Source: Citrifermentans bremense
GTDB taxonomy: Bacteria; Desulfobacterota; Desulfuromonadia; Geobacterales; Geobacteraceae
Length of the DNA stretch: 64,000 bases
Reading direction: 5' to 3'
Assembly: GCF_014218275.1 (NCBI RefSeq)
Contig: NZ_AP023213.1
Span: 1,342,001 to 1,406,000 of the forward strand
A program made the translations under genes and the position numbers. Within the stretch, counting starts at the first letter, position 1; each line of letters begins with the position of its first letter. This document shows, piece by piece, positions 9,946-18,168 of the stretch. A model generated the notes under the pieces. The model was given only the letters and a program-made list of their open reading frames with translations. It did not search any database and had not been told where the DNA came from.

Positions 9946-11052
9946 ATGCTTGTAGATGCGATAAAAGGAGTTGCGGCGCCACATCTCGCAAGGATGATGT
10001 CCCGCGACCTCCAGAAAGCGGAGCAGGGCAAAACCGCCGCCATGCGTCAGCACGAATACATGGTAGCGCGCGAATCGATCCTGGGAGATCTTTCATCTAT
10101 GCCGGTTTCAACCACGCAGGAGTGCATCACTAATGCTAAGGCGGCGCGACGCAAGGAGCGCCTTGATTTGGTGAGCAGAGAATTAGTCGCCTGCCCGAAG
10201 CACGCGACCGAGGCGGCCAGGCTGCGGAAGGATATGGACGAGGTTGAATACATGCGCTGCGCGAAGCACGTATATCTCGCCAATGATCCTAAGGCGCCTG
10301 CCGAGCTGCGCGCCAACCCACCCCCGGGGTTTTTGAGGCCAACACCAGAGCAACTTAAGGAGATGGGACTTCACGATAAGATACTAGCGCCGCCTGACAG
10401 CAACTTTAGAGCTGCAATCTATTTGAAAGACCCCACGGTATGGGGGAGTAATGCCGCACCTAAGGCAGTGCTGGCTTTAAGAGGGTCAACACCCCAAGAA
10501 GAGGATTGGAACAACAATTTCAGCCAAGATGCTAACCATAAGTCGCTTTACTACCAGAAGGCAGTGCAGATGGGTAATCTGTTGGCTGCAATGAAAGTTA
10601 GTATTCATATAGTCGGACATTCGTTAGGTGGTGGTTTAGCCAGTGCCGTCCAAGGTGGGAGTGGCCTTTCAGCATCTACGTACAACGCAGCGGGTCTTCA
10701 TCCTGCCACAGTTGCCCGGTATTCCAAGGACTCCGAACACACGGCGGCCGAGGCTGAAAAAATTACGGCGGTTAGAGTAAAAGATGAAGTGCTGACCAAA
10801 ACACAGGAGAATTTTGTGGAGTCCAGAGGTTTGTCACTCCTTGCCAATGAGGCAGTGGGAACCAAACGAGATTTGGCGCCATTTCATGACGAGGCCGCTT
10901 ACAGGAGTTTGAAAACTGAGGGTAAAATACTCGGTTCGGAAAGCTATGACAGCTATCTTCACGGAATGGATGAGGTAATAGCTGCGACGGAAAAGGGCAA
11001 GACTTCCGACGAAGCCACATTGAAAAACTGTAGCGATAACAGGAGGGCATAA
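9946..11052 (+). CDS. Putative T6SS lipase/phospholipase effector (GxSxG hydrolase)
   Basis: A 368-residue protein with a clear alpha/beta-hydrolase nucleophile elbow, VGHSLGGG, placing the catalytic serine at residue 226. D280 (in VKDEV) and H339 (in YLHGM) are plausible triad partners by spacing, resembling class-3-lipase-like folds. No signal peptide is visible, as expected for cargo loaded in the cytoplasm. Position between tssG and vgrG, with two ankyrin-repeat genes behind it, is the classical layout of a T6SS lipase effector with immunity. The block is visibly more AT-rich than the tss genes, suggesting separate acquisition. Effector status and substrate are inferred; no activity can be read from the sequence. 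Confidence 0.72.
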   Translation: MLVDAIKGVAAPHLARMMSRDLQKAEQGKTAAMRQHEYMVARESILGDLSSMPVSTTQECITNAKAARRKERLDLVSRELVACPKHATEAARLRKDMDEVEYMRCAKHVYLANDPKAPAELRANPPPGFLRPTPEQLKEMGLHDKILAPPDSNFRAAIYLKDPTVWGSNAAPKAVLALRGSTPQEEDWNNNFSQDANHKSLYYQKAVQMGNLLAAMKVSIHIVGHSLGGGLASAVQGGSGLSASTYNAAGLHPATVARYSKDSEHTAAEAEKITAVRVKDEVLTKTQENFVESRGLSLLANEAVGTKRDLAPFHDEAAYRSLKTEGKILGSESYDSYLHGMDEVIAATEKGKTSDEATLKNCSDNRRA

Positions 11053-11056
11053 AATA

Positions 11057-11884
11057 ATGCAATCTCTAGTGCGCTGCCTGTGGTGTTCTGTCAAAATAAT
11101 AGGAGCTTTTTCGATGATGACAAACTGCGCAAACTCAGAAAATTCCTTCAATTTGAGGTCGCCTCAGTATTATTTTGAAGATCTTCAGACTCTCAAACTG
11201 CTGACTGCAGCTATGTCCGGTGATGCAACCGCTGCGAAAGACTACGTGACAAAAGGAGCAGATCCGAACGATGAAGGGCCGTTAGACAGTGAGTACAATC
11301 GTCTGCGATTGCTGCACTACGCCATCGCTGCGAAAAAACCTGCTGCTGTTCGTATCTTACTAGATGTGGGGGCTGATCCTGAAATGAGTGTACGAGGATT
11401 TGGCCCTGCTTTTCTGTTCGTGATCACACATCAAGATGTCGAGATGATGTCATTGCTTCTGGATCACCGTCCAGTCAAAACTTTGAGCAGCGAAACACTC
11501 AAAGATATGATGCTCGTGGCAGCAACTCATAATCGGTCTGCTTGTCTTGATCTTTTACTCGATCGTGGTGCACCAATTGATTACCCCGATGACGCCGATT
11601 TCACAGCCATGATGCGGGCGATGGATGCAGAGAATTACGACATGGTGGAGTCCCTCTTGTTACGTGGCGCTTCTGTCCACATCGAGACAAGGTGCGGCAT
11701 GACACCGGCATATTCTGTGGAGTTTCACCTGAAGAAGTACAAGGTAGGCAGCCCCACGTACAACAAGGTGCTGCGTCTGAAGGAACTGATGCAAGAACGT
11801 GGTGCTGTTTTCCCTCCACCTACCCCTGCTGAAGTAAGGGCAAAACGGGGAATAAAAGACGATCCAAGTTTGTACCAACACTAG
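11057..11884 (+). CDS. Ankyrin-repeat protein, probable immunity protein (copy 1)
   Basis: A 275-residue protein starting four bases after the lipase gene behind an ACAGGAGG ribosome site. After a short hydrophobic N-terminus (roughly residues 1-22, possibly an export signal) it contains ankyrin-type units such as LLHYAIAAKKPAAVRILLDVGADPE and CLDLLLDRGAPID. A secreted ankyrin protein directly behind a lipase effector suggests an immunity protein acting in the periplasm, where T6SS lipases attack. Its closest relative is the next gene. Immunity function is inferred from position only. Confidence 0.65.
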   Translation: MQSLVRCLWCSVKIIGAFSMMTNCANSENSFNLRSPQYYFEDLQTLKLLTAAMSGDATAAKDYVTKGADPNDEGPLDSEYNRLRLLHYAIAAKKPAAVRILLDVGADPEMSVRGFGPAFLFVITHQDVEMMSLLLDHRPVKTLSSETLKDMMLVAATHNRSACLDLLLDRGAPIDYPDDADFTAMMRAMDAENYDMVESLLLRGASVHIETRCGMTPAYSVEFHLKKYKVGSPTYNKVLRLKELMQERGAVFPPPTPAEVRAKRGIKDDPSLYQH

Positions 11885-11948
11885 CTCCTGCAGCATTGGC
11901 TGCTTTCTTGAAAAGCAAGATGAGCCGCCATAACAGGAGGAAATAAAA

Positions 11949-12869
11949 ATGCTCCCTGCTTTAATTGGTAGTGAAATTTTTATTTTCAAAATAATCGGAA
12001 TCATATTTATGATCTCAACTCGTGCGAGCACGGAGCCTTCGTTTAACTTGAGACCACCTGAATACTACTTTGAAAATCCAAAAACGATATCATTGCTGGA
12101 TGCAGCGCTGACAGGTAACACGTCTAAAGCAAAAGAATGGGTTCAAAAGGGAGCTGATCCAAATGATGAAGGTCCCATGATAAGTTCGTATTATCGTCTG
12201 AGGCTGCTGCACTATGCTATCGCAGCTAAGAACCCTGATGCCGTACGTACTTTGTTGGACGTTGGGGCCGACCCTGAACTAGCCGCACTGGGTTACGGAG
12301 CGGCTTTTCAATTTGCCATCACGCTCGACGATGTCACCATGATGAAGTTTCTCCTTGATCTTAGACCTGTCCCTACTTTGTCGAAAAGCATATTGAAAAA
12401 GATGATGTTCCATTTCGTGATCCAGCCTCGTCCCGCCTGTCTGGATCTTCTTCTTAACCGCGGAGCACCGATCGATTGTACTGACAATGCCGACTACACC
12501 GTAATGATGCGGGCTATGGATGCCAAGGATTACGACTTGGCTCACTGGCTTGTCTGGCGCGGTGCCTCCGTGAAAGTCGAGGCTCATGACGGTATGACGC
12601 CCGCTTATTCAGTGCAGTCCCACCTGAACAAGTACAAGGTCGGCAGCCCCGCCTACGAGAAGGTGCTGCGCCTGAAGGAACTGATGCAAGCGCGTGGCGC
12701 CGTTTTCCCTCCGCAATCCCCGGAAGAAGTGAGGGCGCAATGGGAAAACAGACGCGGATGCGAGAATGTATCAGCACTAGCTCGCCCCGCAGCCAGGATC
12801 CACAATTACCCCCGGCCCAACTCGGAACGCCTATGCCCTACACTCAGCAGGAAAAGCTCATCTCGATAG
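11949..12869 (+). CDS. Ankyrin-repeat protein, probable immunity protein (copy 2, shifted C-terminus)
   Basis: Paralogue of the preceding gene (306 residues): same RBS context (AACAGGAGG), hydrophobic N-terminus (about residues 1-27) and the same ankyrin units in the same order. The two align almost to the end, then differ: copy 1 ends YQH-stop, while here the equivalent YQH-stop (ending at 12780) lies in another frame because this copy carries one extra base between about 12729 and 12780. Translation therefore runs about 30 codons further and overlaps vgrG by 37 bases. Either the tail is a tolerated frameshift product or the base is an error. Confidence 0.62.
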   Translation: MLPALIGSEIFIFKIIGIIFMISTRASTEPSFNLRPPEYYFENPKTISLLDAALTGNTSKAKEWVQKGADPNDEGPMISSYYRLRLLHYAIAAKNPDAVRTLLDVGADPELAALGYGAAFQFAITLDDVTMMKFLLDLRPVPTLSKSILKKMMFHFVIQPRPACLDLLLNRGAPIDCTDNADYTVMMRAMDAKDYDLAHWLVWRGASVKVEAHDGMTPAYSVQSHLNKYKVGSPAYEKVLRLKELMQARGAVFPPQSPEEVRAQWENRRGCENVSALARPAARIHNYPRPNSERLCPTLSRKSSSR

Positions 12870-14884
12870 CGACTCCGCTTGGGCCTGACGTATTGTTACT
12901 GACGGCAATAAGCGGCGCTGAAGGGCTCTCGAAGATGTTCAGCTTCGAGCTCTCGATGCTCTCTGAGAACCACGCGGTACCTTTCGACCGCATAATCGGC
13001 AAAGGCGCGACCGTTACCATCCGGCTGGCAGACGGCGGAAAGAGGTACCTGAACGGAATCATCTCCAGCTTTTCGCAAGGCAGAGGCGGTGGCGAAGAGG
13101 GGAGCGACGCGAGGTTCAGCTCCTACCGTGCCACCCTGGTCCCGTGGTTGTGGGTTTTGACCAAAAGATCCGACTGCAGGATCTTCCAGAACCGGTCTGC
13201 AGTCGAGATCGTTGAGGAGGTATTCAAGGGGCACGGTTTCGGCAACTTCCGTCTCGAGCTCATCTCCAGCTACACCCCTCGTGAATTCTGCGTCCAGTAC
13301 CGTGAGACCGACTACGATTTCGTCTCCCGCCTGCTTGAAGAGGAGGGGATCTTCTATTTCTTCGCGCACGAGAACGACAAGCATACCCTGGTGCTTGCCG
13401 ACGCCCCCGGAGCGCACAAGCCATGCCCCGGGCAAAAGACCGCGTCTTGTCAACTAAGCGCCGGTGCTGTCAGGGAGAAGGACGTGATCACCTCCTTTGA
13501 AATCAGCAGGCAGATCGGAGCCTCCAGGTACATCGCCGGCGACTTCAACTTTAAAATCCCCAAAGCGAGCCTGGTGGTGGAAGCGCAGGGAAGGGACAAA
13601 AGGCAGATCGGAAATCGCGAGATCTATGAACACCCCGGGCGCTATGACAACAAAGCCGCTGGCGACTCATTGGCAAAAGTACGCATGGAAGAAGACGAAG
13701 CCCACTCAATCGGGATCACCGGCACCAGTGACTGCCGCGGTTTTGCCTCAGGTTTCAGATTTACCCTCGAGGGACATCCTCGCCAGGATCTGAACGCACA
13801 GGATTATCTCCTGGCGTCGGTGCATCATGAGGCAAGTGAAGGTTATGGCGACGACGGCGGGTTTGTCTATGGAAACAGCTTTCAGTGTCTCCCCCACAAG
13901 ACCCCCTACCGTCCGCGCCGCCACACCCCGAAGCCGGTGATAAATGGGACCCAGACCGCGATGGTTGTCGGGCCGCCCGGTGAGGAGATCTACACCGACG
14001 AGTACGGCAGGGTGAAGGTTCAGTTCCACTGGGACCGCGCCGGAAAGAGCGACGACAAAAGTTCCTGCTGGATCAGGGTGAGCCAGCTGTCGGCGGGAAA
14101 CGGGTGGGGTGCGCTCCAGCTGCCTCGCGTAGGGCAGGAGGTCGTCGTTGATTTCCTGGAAGGGGATCCGGACCGACCCATAATAGTGGGACAGCTCTAC
14201 AACGGGGTGAACCTGCCGCCGTACCCCCTTCCCGCACACAAGACCAAAAGCTGCATCAAGTCTCAATCCTCCCCCAAGGGGGAGGGGTTCAACGAGATCC
14301 GTTTCGAGGACAAAAAGGGTGAAGAGCAGCTCTTCATCCACGCCGAAAAGAGGCAGGACAACCGGGTGAATGGCGACTCCCTGGAATGGGTGGGGGAGGA
14401 TCGACACCAGATCGTCGTGGGGGATCAGTATCGGAAAGTGTCGGGAGACCAGCATCTCACCGTGGCGGGAGACCGCAACGAGAAGGTGACCGGAACCGTC
14501 TCACTCACCGTCGGCTCAGACCTGCAGCAGAAGGTGGGCGGGAAGCATGCGCTGGCCGCGGGAGAGGAGATCCACCTGAAGGCGGGAACCAGGCTCATCG
14601 TCGAGTCAGGGGCCCGGATCTCGCTCAAGGTCGGTGCCAGTTTCATCGACATCGGTCCGGCCGGTGTCAGCATTGTCGGGCCTTGCGTCCTTATCAATCA
14701 GGGTGGGACGGCTGGGTTCGGTTCGGGAGCCGCGCCTGACCTCCCGCAGCCGCCGAAGGAAGCCGACGGGGGGAGTGGCGCAAAAGCCGACTGCACGATG
14801 CAAGGCAAGCCGCCAACGGCGGGTCCCCAGGCGGCGTCGCTGAAATCGGCGGCAAGGGAGCACAAGATGTTCTGTACCGTTTGA
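12833..14884 (+). CDS. vgrG: T6SS spike protein VgrG (TssI)
   Basis: A 683-residue VgrG, the trimeric spike tip that carries effectors. The order is gp27-like domain (LISIATPLGPDVLLL onward, with REFCVQYRETDYDFVSRLLEEEGI), gp5 OB-fold (VVGPPGEEIYTDEYGRVKVQF, then SCWIRVSQ and GNGWG), and gp5 C-terminal repeats forming the beta-helix (about residues 500-630). A short glycine/proline-rich tail follows, with no added enzymatic domain. The frame is open from 12740, but the ATG at 12833 gives the canonical start. It overlaps the end of the second ankyrin gene. Confidence 0.95.
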   Translation: MPYTQQEKLISIATPLGPDVLLLTAISGAEGLSKMFSFELSMLSENHAVPFDRIIGKGATVTIRLADGGKRYLNGIISSFSQGRGGGEEGSDARFSSYRATLVPWLWVLTKRSDCRIFQNRSAVEIVEEVFKGHGFGNFRLELISSYTPREFCVQYRETDYDFVSRLLEEEGIFYFFAHENDKHTLVLADAPGAHKPCPGQKTASCQLSAGAVREKDVITSFEISRQIGASRYIAGDFNFKIPKASLVVEAQGRDKRQIGNREIYEHPGRYDNKAAGDSLAKVRMEEDEAHSIGITGTSDCRGFASGFRFTLEGHPRQDLNAQDYLLASVHHEASEGYGDDGGFVYGNSFQCLPHKTPYRPRRHTPKPVINGTQTAMVVGPPGEEIYTDEYGRVKVQFHWDRAGKSDDKSSCWIRVSQLSAGNGWGALQLPRVGQEVVVDFLEGDPDRPIIVGQLYNGVNLPPYPLPAHKTKSCIKSQSSPKGEGFNEIRFEDKKGEEQLFIHAEKRQDNRVNGDSLEWVGEDRHQIVVGDQYRKVSGDQHLTVAGDRNEKVTGTVSLTVGSDLQQKVGGKHALAAGEEIHLKAGTRLIVESGARISLKVGASFIDIGPAGVSIVGPCVLINQGGTAGFGSGAAPDLPQPPKEADGGSGAKADCTMQGKPPTAGPQAASLKSAAREHKMFCTV

Positions 14885-14919
14885 GAGCCGGAAACTGCCG
14901 GTCCGTGAGACTGGAAAAG

Positions 14920-15453
14920 ATGACAAATTCCACTATTACCGCACTGAAAAACGAGCTCTTCTCCGGTGAGCCCACAACCGTCTTTGCCATCGTCGACGGC
15001 GCGACGGTAACGGGCCTGACCCGATATCTGGCATCCTTCCAACCTCGGCACGTCTGCCTCTATGCCGGAGAGTTGGCGCCTGATATGGCGGAGGTGGCCC
15101 CCCGTCTCGCCTTACTCGAGCGGGATGCACCGTTCACCGACTGGCTTCTGGGCAACGGGTGGGGAAGGGGCTGGGGGATTTACGGGAAAACCGGCAGCCG
15201 TTTCACGGAGCTTCGGTGCCACTTCCGGCGGTTGGCCAAGGTCGCTGATGAGGCCACAGGGCGTCCGCTGTATTTTCGCTTCTACGACCCGAAGCTGCTG
15301 GCAATCTACTTGTCAGGATGCAGCAGGAAAGAGTTGCGAGAGTGCTTTGGGCCGGTGCAGCAGTACCTGGTCGAGGATGTCGTTCTTGGAAGCCTGGCCA
15401 GGATGCAGCTGGTCGACGACGAACTGCGCAAGGAATCGGTATCCTTGGGGTAG
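14920..15453 (+). CDS. DUF4123 protein, likely VgrG effector-loading adaptor
   Basis: A 177-residue DUF4123-type protein. Members (Tap/Tec adaptors) bind effectors and load them on the cognate VgrG. Features seen: an early TVFAIVDGA strand, a central GWGRGWGIYG loop and the FRFYDPKLLAIYL motif typical of the family. The frame begins at 14881, but the ATG at 14920, behind GGAAAAG, starts at the domain. It follows vgrG directly. Because the lipase gene lies on the other side of vgrG, this adaptor may serve it; that link is inference. Confidence 0.82.
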   Translation: MTNSTITALKNELFSGEPTTVFAIVDGATVTGLTRYLASFQPRHVCLYAGELAPDMAEVAPRLALLERDAPFTDWLLGNGWGRGWGIYGKTGSRFTELRCHFRRLAKVADEATGRPLYFRFYDPKLLAIYLSGCSRKELRECFGPVQQYLVEDVVLGSLARMQLVDDELRKESVSLG

Positions 15454-15474
15454 CTGTGAATGGGAGGATAGGGC

Positions 15475-15879
15475 ATGGACATCAGATCCGACAAGATAGA
15501 TGAACTGGCACGTGCTGCTTTCCTGGCGAAACTGGATGCCGCATTCTCACGGGACCTGCAGGACTACGTGCTGATAGACCAATCCGAGCGCCACCAGTTT
15601 CTATCCCTCGCGATGGCAATGGCCGGGGCGAGAGGACTGGTGACCGAGCAGGGGATAGCCTCCTACGCCCTGGCCTTGTGGTATCTCGGCGCCGATTTCG
15701 AAGAAAAAAGCGACGAGCTCCAGGCACTGCTTGCCGGTTCCTTGCCAGAGGTGCGCAAAGTCCACGCGATGAACAAGTGGGTGGAAACCTTGATAGGCGA
15801 CCCCGAAAACACAGCGTCAGCCGACAAGGCACTGTTGCAGGCCCTAAAGCTCAGTGTGCCTTGGGCCAGATCGCACTGA
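15475..15879 (+). CDS. Uncharacterised protein at the end of the T6SS operon
   Basis: A 134-residue soluble protein I do not recognise by family. It has a GGGAGGATAG ribosome site, starts 21 bases after the DUF4123 gene, and appears largely alpha-helical (alternating charged and alanine/leucine segments). A single central stretch with LAMAMAGARGL and ASYALALWYLGADFEE could be a packing core. Small helical proteins often follow DUF4123 genes in T6SS vgrG islands, so a role in loading or stabilising cargo is plausible but unproven. No toxin motif is visible. Confidence 0.6.
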   Translation: MDIRSDKIDELARAAFLAKLDAAFSRDLQDYVLIDQSERHQFLSLAMAMAGARGLVTEQGIASYALALWYLGADFEEKSDELQALLAGSLPEVRKVHAMNKWVETLIGDPENTASADKALLQALKLSVPWARSH

Positions 15880-15926
15880 TCCAGTAGTCCCAGTCATGTT
15901 TTCTCCGACTCCCTCACAATTACATC

Positions 15927-15975
15927 TTGACACCGAAACAAAACCCCACTATAAGTGATAACAGTTTTCATTATC
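15927..15975 (+). promoter_or_regulatory. Promoter with overlapping Fur box upstream of the DUF3793 gene
   Basis: TTGACA at 15927-15932 and TATAAG at 15950-15955 are separated by exactly 17 bases. Immediately behind the -10, bases 15957-15975 read GATAACAGT-T-TTCATTATC, matching 14 of 19 positions of the Fur box consensus, including the whole right arm CATTATC. A repressor bound there would cover the start site. This predicts iron-repressed expression of the two genes that follow. Confidence 0.62.
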
Positions 15976-16074
15976 GCAGAAAATGCACGCCGGCTTAAGG
16001 GATTGACCCGGGCCGCGGCAACTTTGATCGGTGCGGTAGGTTGCTATGACTTGGGCAGAATCGGTGGAGGGGTT

Positions 16075-16818
16075 ATGGCTGCAATAGGTAATAGGGAAAA
16101 CCATCCTTTGGACAGGAGTGAAGCAACTGTACCAGCGGTTGCTGCACGCGGGGCAAGGCCGGGGTGGCAGGATTTCTCCAGGCTTTATACCGAAGACCGC
16201 GACTGTCTCGCCTCTTTCCTCGCCCTCGAACTGGCCGAGGTGTTACGGGGAGCCAAGCCCGCCAATCTCGTCTGCCTGGCCAACAAGCGCCGCTCCTGCG
16301 GCCGCAACCTTTACCTGCTCTGGAAGGAGCATGGTTCAGCGCTCATCGAGGCAAGCGGGCTCAAGGTGCGGGTGCTTGCTGACCGCGGGACCTCTGTGCT
16401 TCTTCTTCTCTACTCCCGGGACGCGCTGGGTTCCTTGCTGGCGCAAAAAAGTGTGCGGGTCATTCTGCGCAAGGCGGGGTACGCCGAGCCCGACCGTTTC
16501 GAGGCGGTGCTCTCGGAGTTGGAGCACCGCCTCGAGGTGGAAGGGTTCCCCCATGAGATCGGCGTGTTCCTGGGGTACCCGCTGAAGGACGTGGTGGGGT
16601 TCATGGGGTGGGCGCCGCTCTCCTTCACCTGCCAGGGCCCGTGGAAGATCTTCGGCAACCCTGCGCCGAGCCTGGAGCTGGCGGAGAACCACCGCAAATG
16701 CCGCTGTGAGATGTCGCTGCAGCTCGCCTCGGGTTGCAACCCGCTCGACTGCCTGAAAAAGAACAACGGCTGCGGTGAATCGACGCAGGCGCAGCAGCTT
16801 TTTTTGTCGGCAGCTTGA
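16075..16818 (+). CDS. DUF3793 family protein
   Basis: A 247-residue DUF3793 protein. Family signatures seen are an ANLVCLANKRRSCGRNLY segment, a GVFLGYPLKDVVGFMG motif (around residues 160-178), and a C-terminal FGNP. The frame is open from 15955, across the promoter, so the ATG at 16075 behind GGTGGAGGGG is chosen. The biochemical role is unknown; members commonly sit next to flavodoxin or metal-uptake genes. Here a Fur-box promoter precedes it and a DUF2325 gene follows by 58 bases, suggesting an iron-limitation response. The cysteine-containing C-terminus (CRCEM, CNPLDCLKK) might bind metal. Confidence 0.75.
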   Translation: MAAIGNRENHPLDRSEATVPAVAARGARPGWQDFSRLYTEDRDCLASFLALELAEVLRGAKPANLVCLANKRRSCGRNLYLLWKEHGSALIEASGLKVRVLADRGTSVLLLLYSRDALGSLLAQKSVRVILRKAGYAEPDRFEAVLSELEHRLEVEGFPHEIGVFLGYPLKDVVGFMGWAPLSFTCQGPWKIFGNPAPSLELAENHRKCRCEMSLQLASGCNPLDCLKKNNGCGESTQAQQLFLSAA

Positions 16819-16876
16819 AAGTGAACGTCAGAACCGTTCCGTGGCACCGGCGCGTGCTTTTACGAAGGAGGACGAT

Positions 16877-17167
16877 ATGTGTATAGCTCTCATTGGCGGC
16901 ATGGACCGCCTAGGTAAACATTATCAGGAAGAGGCGGAGCGGGCCGGAGTGTCGCTGCAGGTCTTCAGCAGCTCGCAGACCAACATCGCGGCGAAACTCA
17001 GGAAAGCCGACGCCATGGTCATCTTCACCAACAAAGTGTCGCACCGGGTGAAGATCGAGGCGATGCAGGTGGCCAAGGCGATGGACATACCGGTTTTCAT
17101 GCACCATGCCTGCGGAGTCTGCACCTTCAGAAACTGCCTGAAGTGCATCGCGAACCGGGAACAGTAG
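16877..17167 (+). CDS. DUF2325 family small protein
   Basis: A 96-residue DUF2325 protein beginning CIALIGGMDRL, with a Rossmann-like GG turn, a KADAMVIFTNKVSH strand-helix and a C-terminal CGVCTFRNCLKC cluster of four cysteines that could bind a metal or undergo redox chemistry. The start has a GAAGGAGG ribosome site. It lies 58 bases behind the DUF3793 gene with no terminator between, so it probably shares the Fur-box promoter. Molecular function is not known for the family. Confidence 0.8.
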   Translation: MCIALIGGMDRLGKHYQEEAERAGVSLQVFSSSQTNIAAKLRKADAMVIFTNKVSHRVKIEAMQVAKAMDIPVFMHHACGVCTFRNCLKCIANREQ

Positions 17168-17271
17168 TGGCTCCCCGTCCCGGCAGCGGTATTTGCCGAG
17201 TTTGACTTCATATTTGCCGCAGGTTGTGGTACGAGTATGTGGTTGTCGAATCCTAAGCTACCCGGGGTTAC

Positions 17272-17925
17272 ATGCATACAAGCCGGTGCGGCACATTTCA
17301 AAAAACGCTCGGATGGGGCATTGGCGCTGCATCGATCACCATGCTCGCCATCTTGTACTTCGATGTGCCGCTGGCGCTGTTCGTAAAGAACCATCTTTAC
17401 GCCAACACCTCTTGGTCGAAGCTCACCTCCGAGATGCCGGATTTGCTGCTGGTGGTGGTGCTTTTATCCATGCTGGCCTCGCTTTCGGTGTACCTGGTCC
17501 GGTCCAGGAAAGGCATTTACGACGCGACCACCTTCTTCTGCTACTTGGTGCTCTGGGTGGCCCCCCTGTCCTACCTGTCCAAGATGGTGCTGAAGATCGC
17601 CTTCGGCCGCATCAACACCAGGTATTGGCTGCAGCACCCTGATCTTTACGGCTTCTACTTCTTCCAGATGCGGGAGAGGTACGACGGCTTCCCTTCGGGG
17701 CACATGCTGGTCATAGTCGCCATCATCGCGGCGGTCTGGCGCTTCTACCCGAAGACCCGCCCCTTTTGCCTCTTGACGGCCGCCCTCCTCGGCTGCGCCC
17801 TGGTGGCGACCAACTACCACTTCCTGAGCGACGTCATCGCCGGCACCTGCTTCGGCGTCGCGCTCGAGGCGGCATGCTGCCGTCTGCTGATCCGTGACCC
17901 CCTGCAGCTCCCGTGCGATCGCTAA
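17272..17925 (+). CDS. PAP2-family membrane phosphatase
   Basis: A 217-residue membrane protein with about five or six hydrophobic segments and the three-part PAP2 phosphatase signature: a lysine/arginine motif KIAFGR (residues 108-113), PSGH at 141-144 and a late H183...D187 in NYHFLSDV. Relatives dephosphorylate lipid phosphates such as undecaprenyl pyrophosphate, phosphatidylglycerol phosphate or lipid A precursors. The specific substrate cannot be read from the sequence. It stands alone between a DUF2325 gene and a zinc-ribbon gene. Confidence 0.85.
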   Translation: MHTSRCGTFQKTLGWGIGAASITMLAILYFDVPLALFVKNHLYANTSWSKLTSEMPDLLLVVVLLSMLASLSVYLVRSRKGIYDATTFFCYLVLWVAPLSYLSKMVLKIAFGRINTRYWLQHPDLYGFYFFQMRERYDGFPSGHMLVIVAIIAAVWRFYPKTRPFCLLTAALLGCALVATNYHFLSDVIAGTCFGVALEAACCRLLIRDPLQLPCDR

Positions 17926-17985
17926 TGACGGCTCCCCGCAGGCCCGCCCGGCGCACCTCTCAGCAGCGCACCGGCAGCTTTTTCC

Positions 17986-18014
17986 TTGCATCTGCTGCCG
18001 AATTCCCCTATATT
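17986..18014 (+). promoter_or_regulatory. Sigma-70-like promoter for the leader of the zinc-ribbon gene
   Basis: TTGCAT (17986-17991) and TATATT (18009-18014) are separated by exactly 17 bases. Transcription would begin near 18021, about 150 bases before the next start codon, leaving a leader that contains a terminator hairpin. Confidence 0.45.
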
Positions 18015-18105
18015 TCAACAGCACATCAACGACATAAAACGCTTAAACCAACGATTCGTACAGATGCGGGATCCAAGCCGGGCCCGTGTTCCTATAACGC
18101 AATGG

Positions 18106-18139
18106 AAAGGGTTTAGCCGCCGACGGTTAAGCCCTTTTT
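18106..18139 (+). terminator. Intrinsic terminator in the leader of the zinc-ribbon gene
   Basis: A 13-bp stem (AAGGGTTTAGCCG against CGGTTAAGCCCTT, with two G-U pairs) and a tetraloop-sized gap is followed directly by TTTTT. It lies between the candidate promoter at 17986 and the start codon at 18169. It would therefore either end a short RNA of about 120 nt or act as an attenuator. Confidence 0.7.
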
Positions 18140-18168
18140 GTTTGAGCAACAAAGGTCAGGGAGGCCCA

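Noticed and set aside
17168-17271. Sigma-54 promoter between DUF2325 and PAP2 genes
   Set aside because: The GGCAG...TTTGC pair has the wrong GG-to-GC distance by one base.
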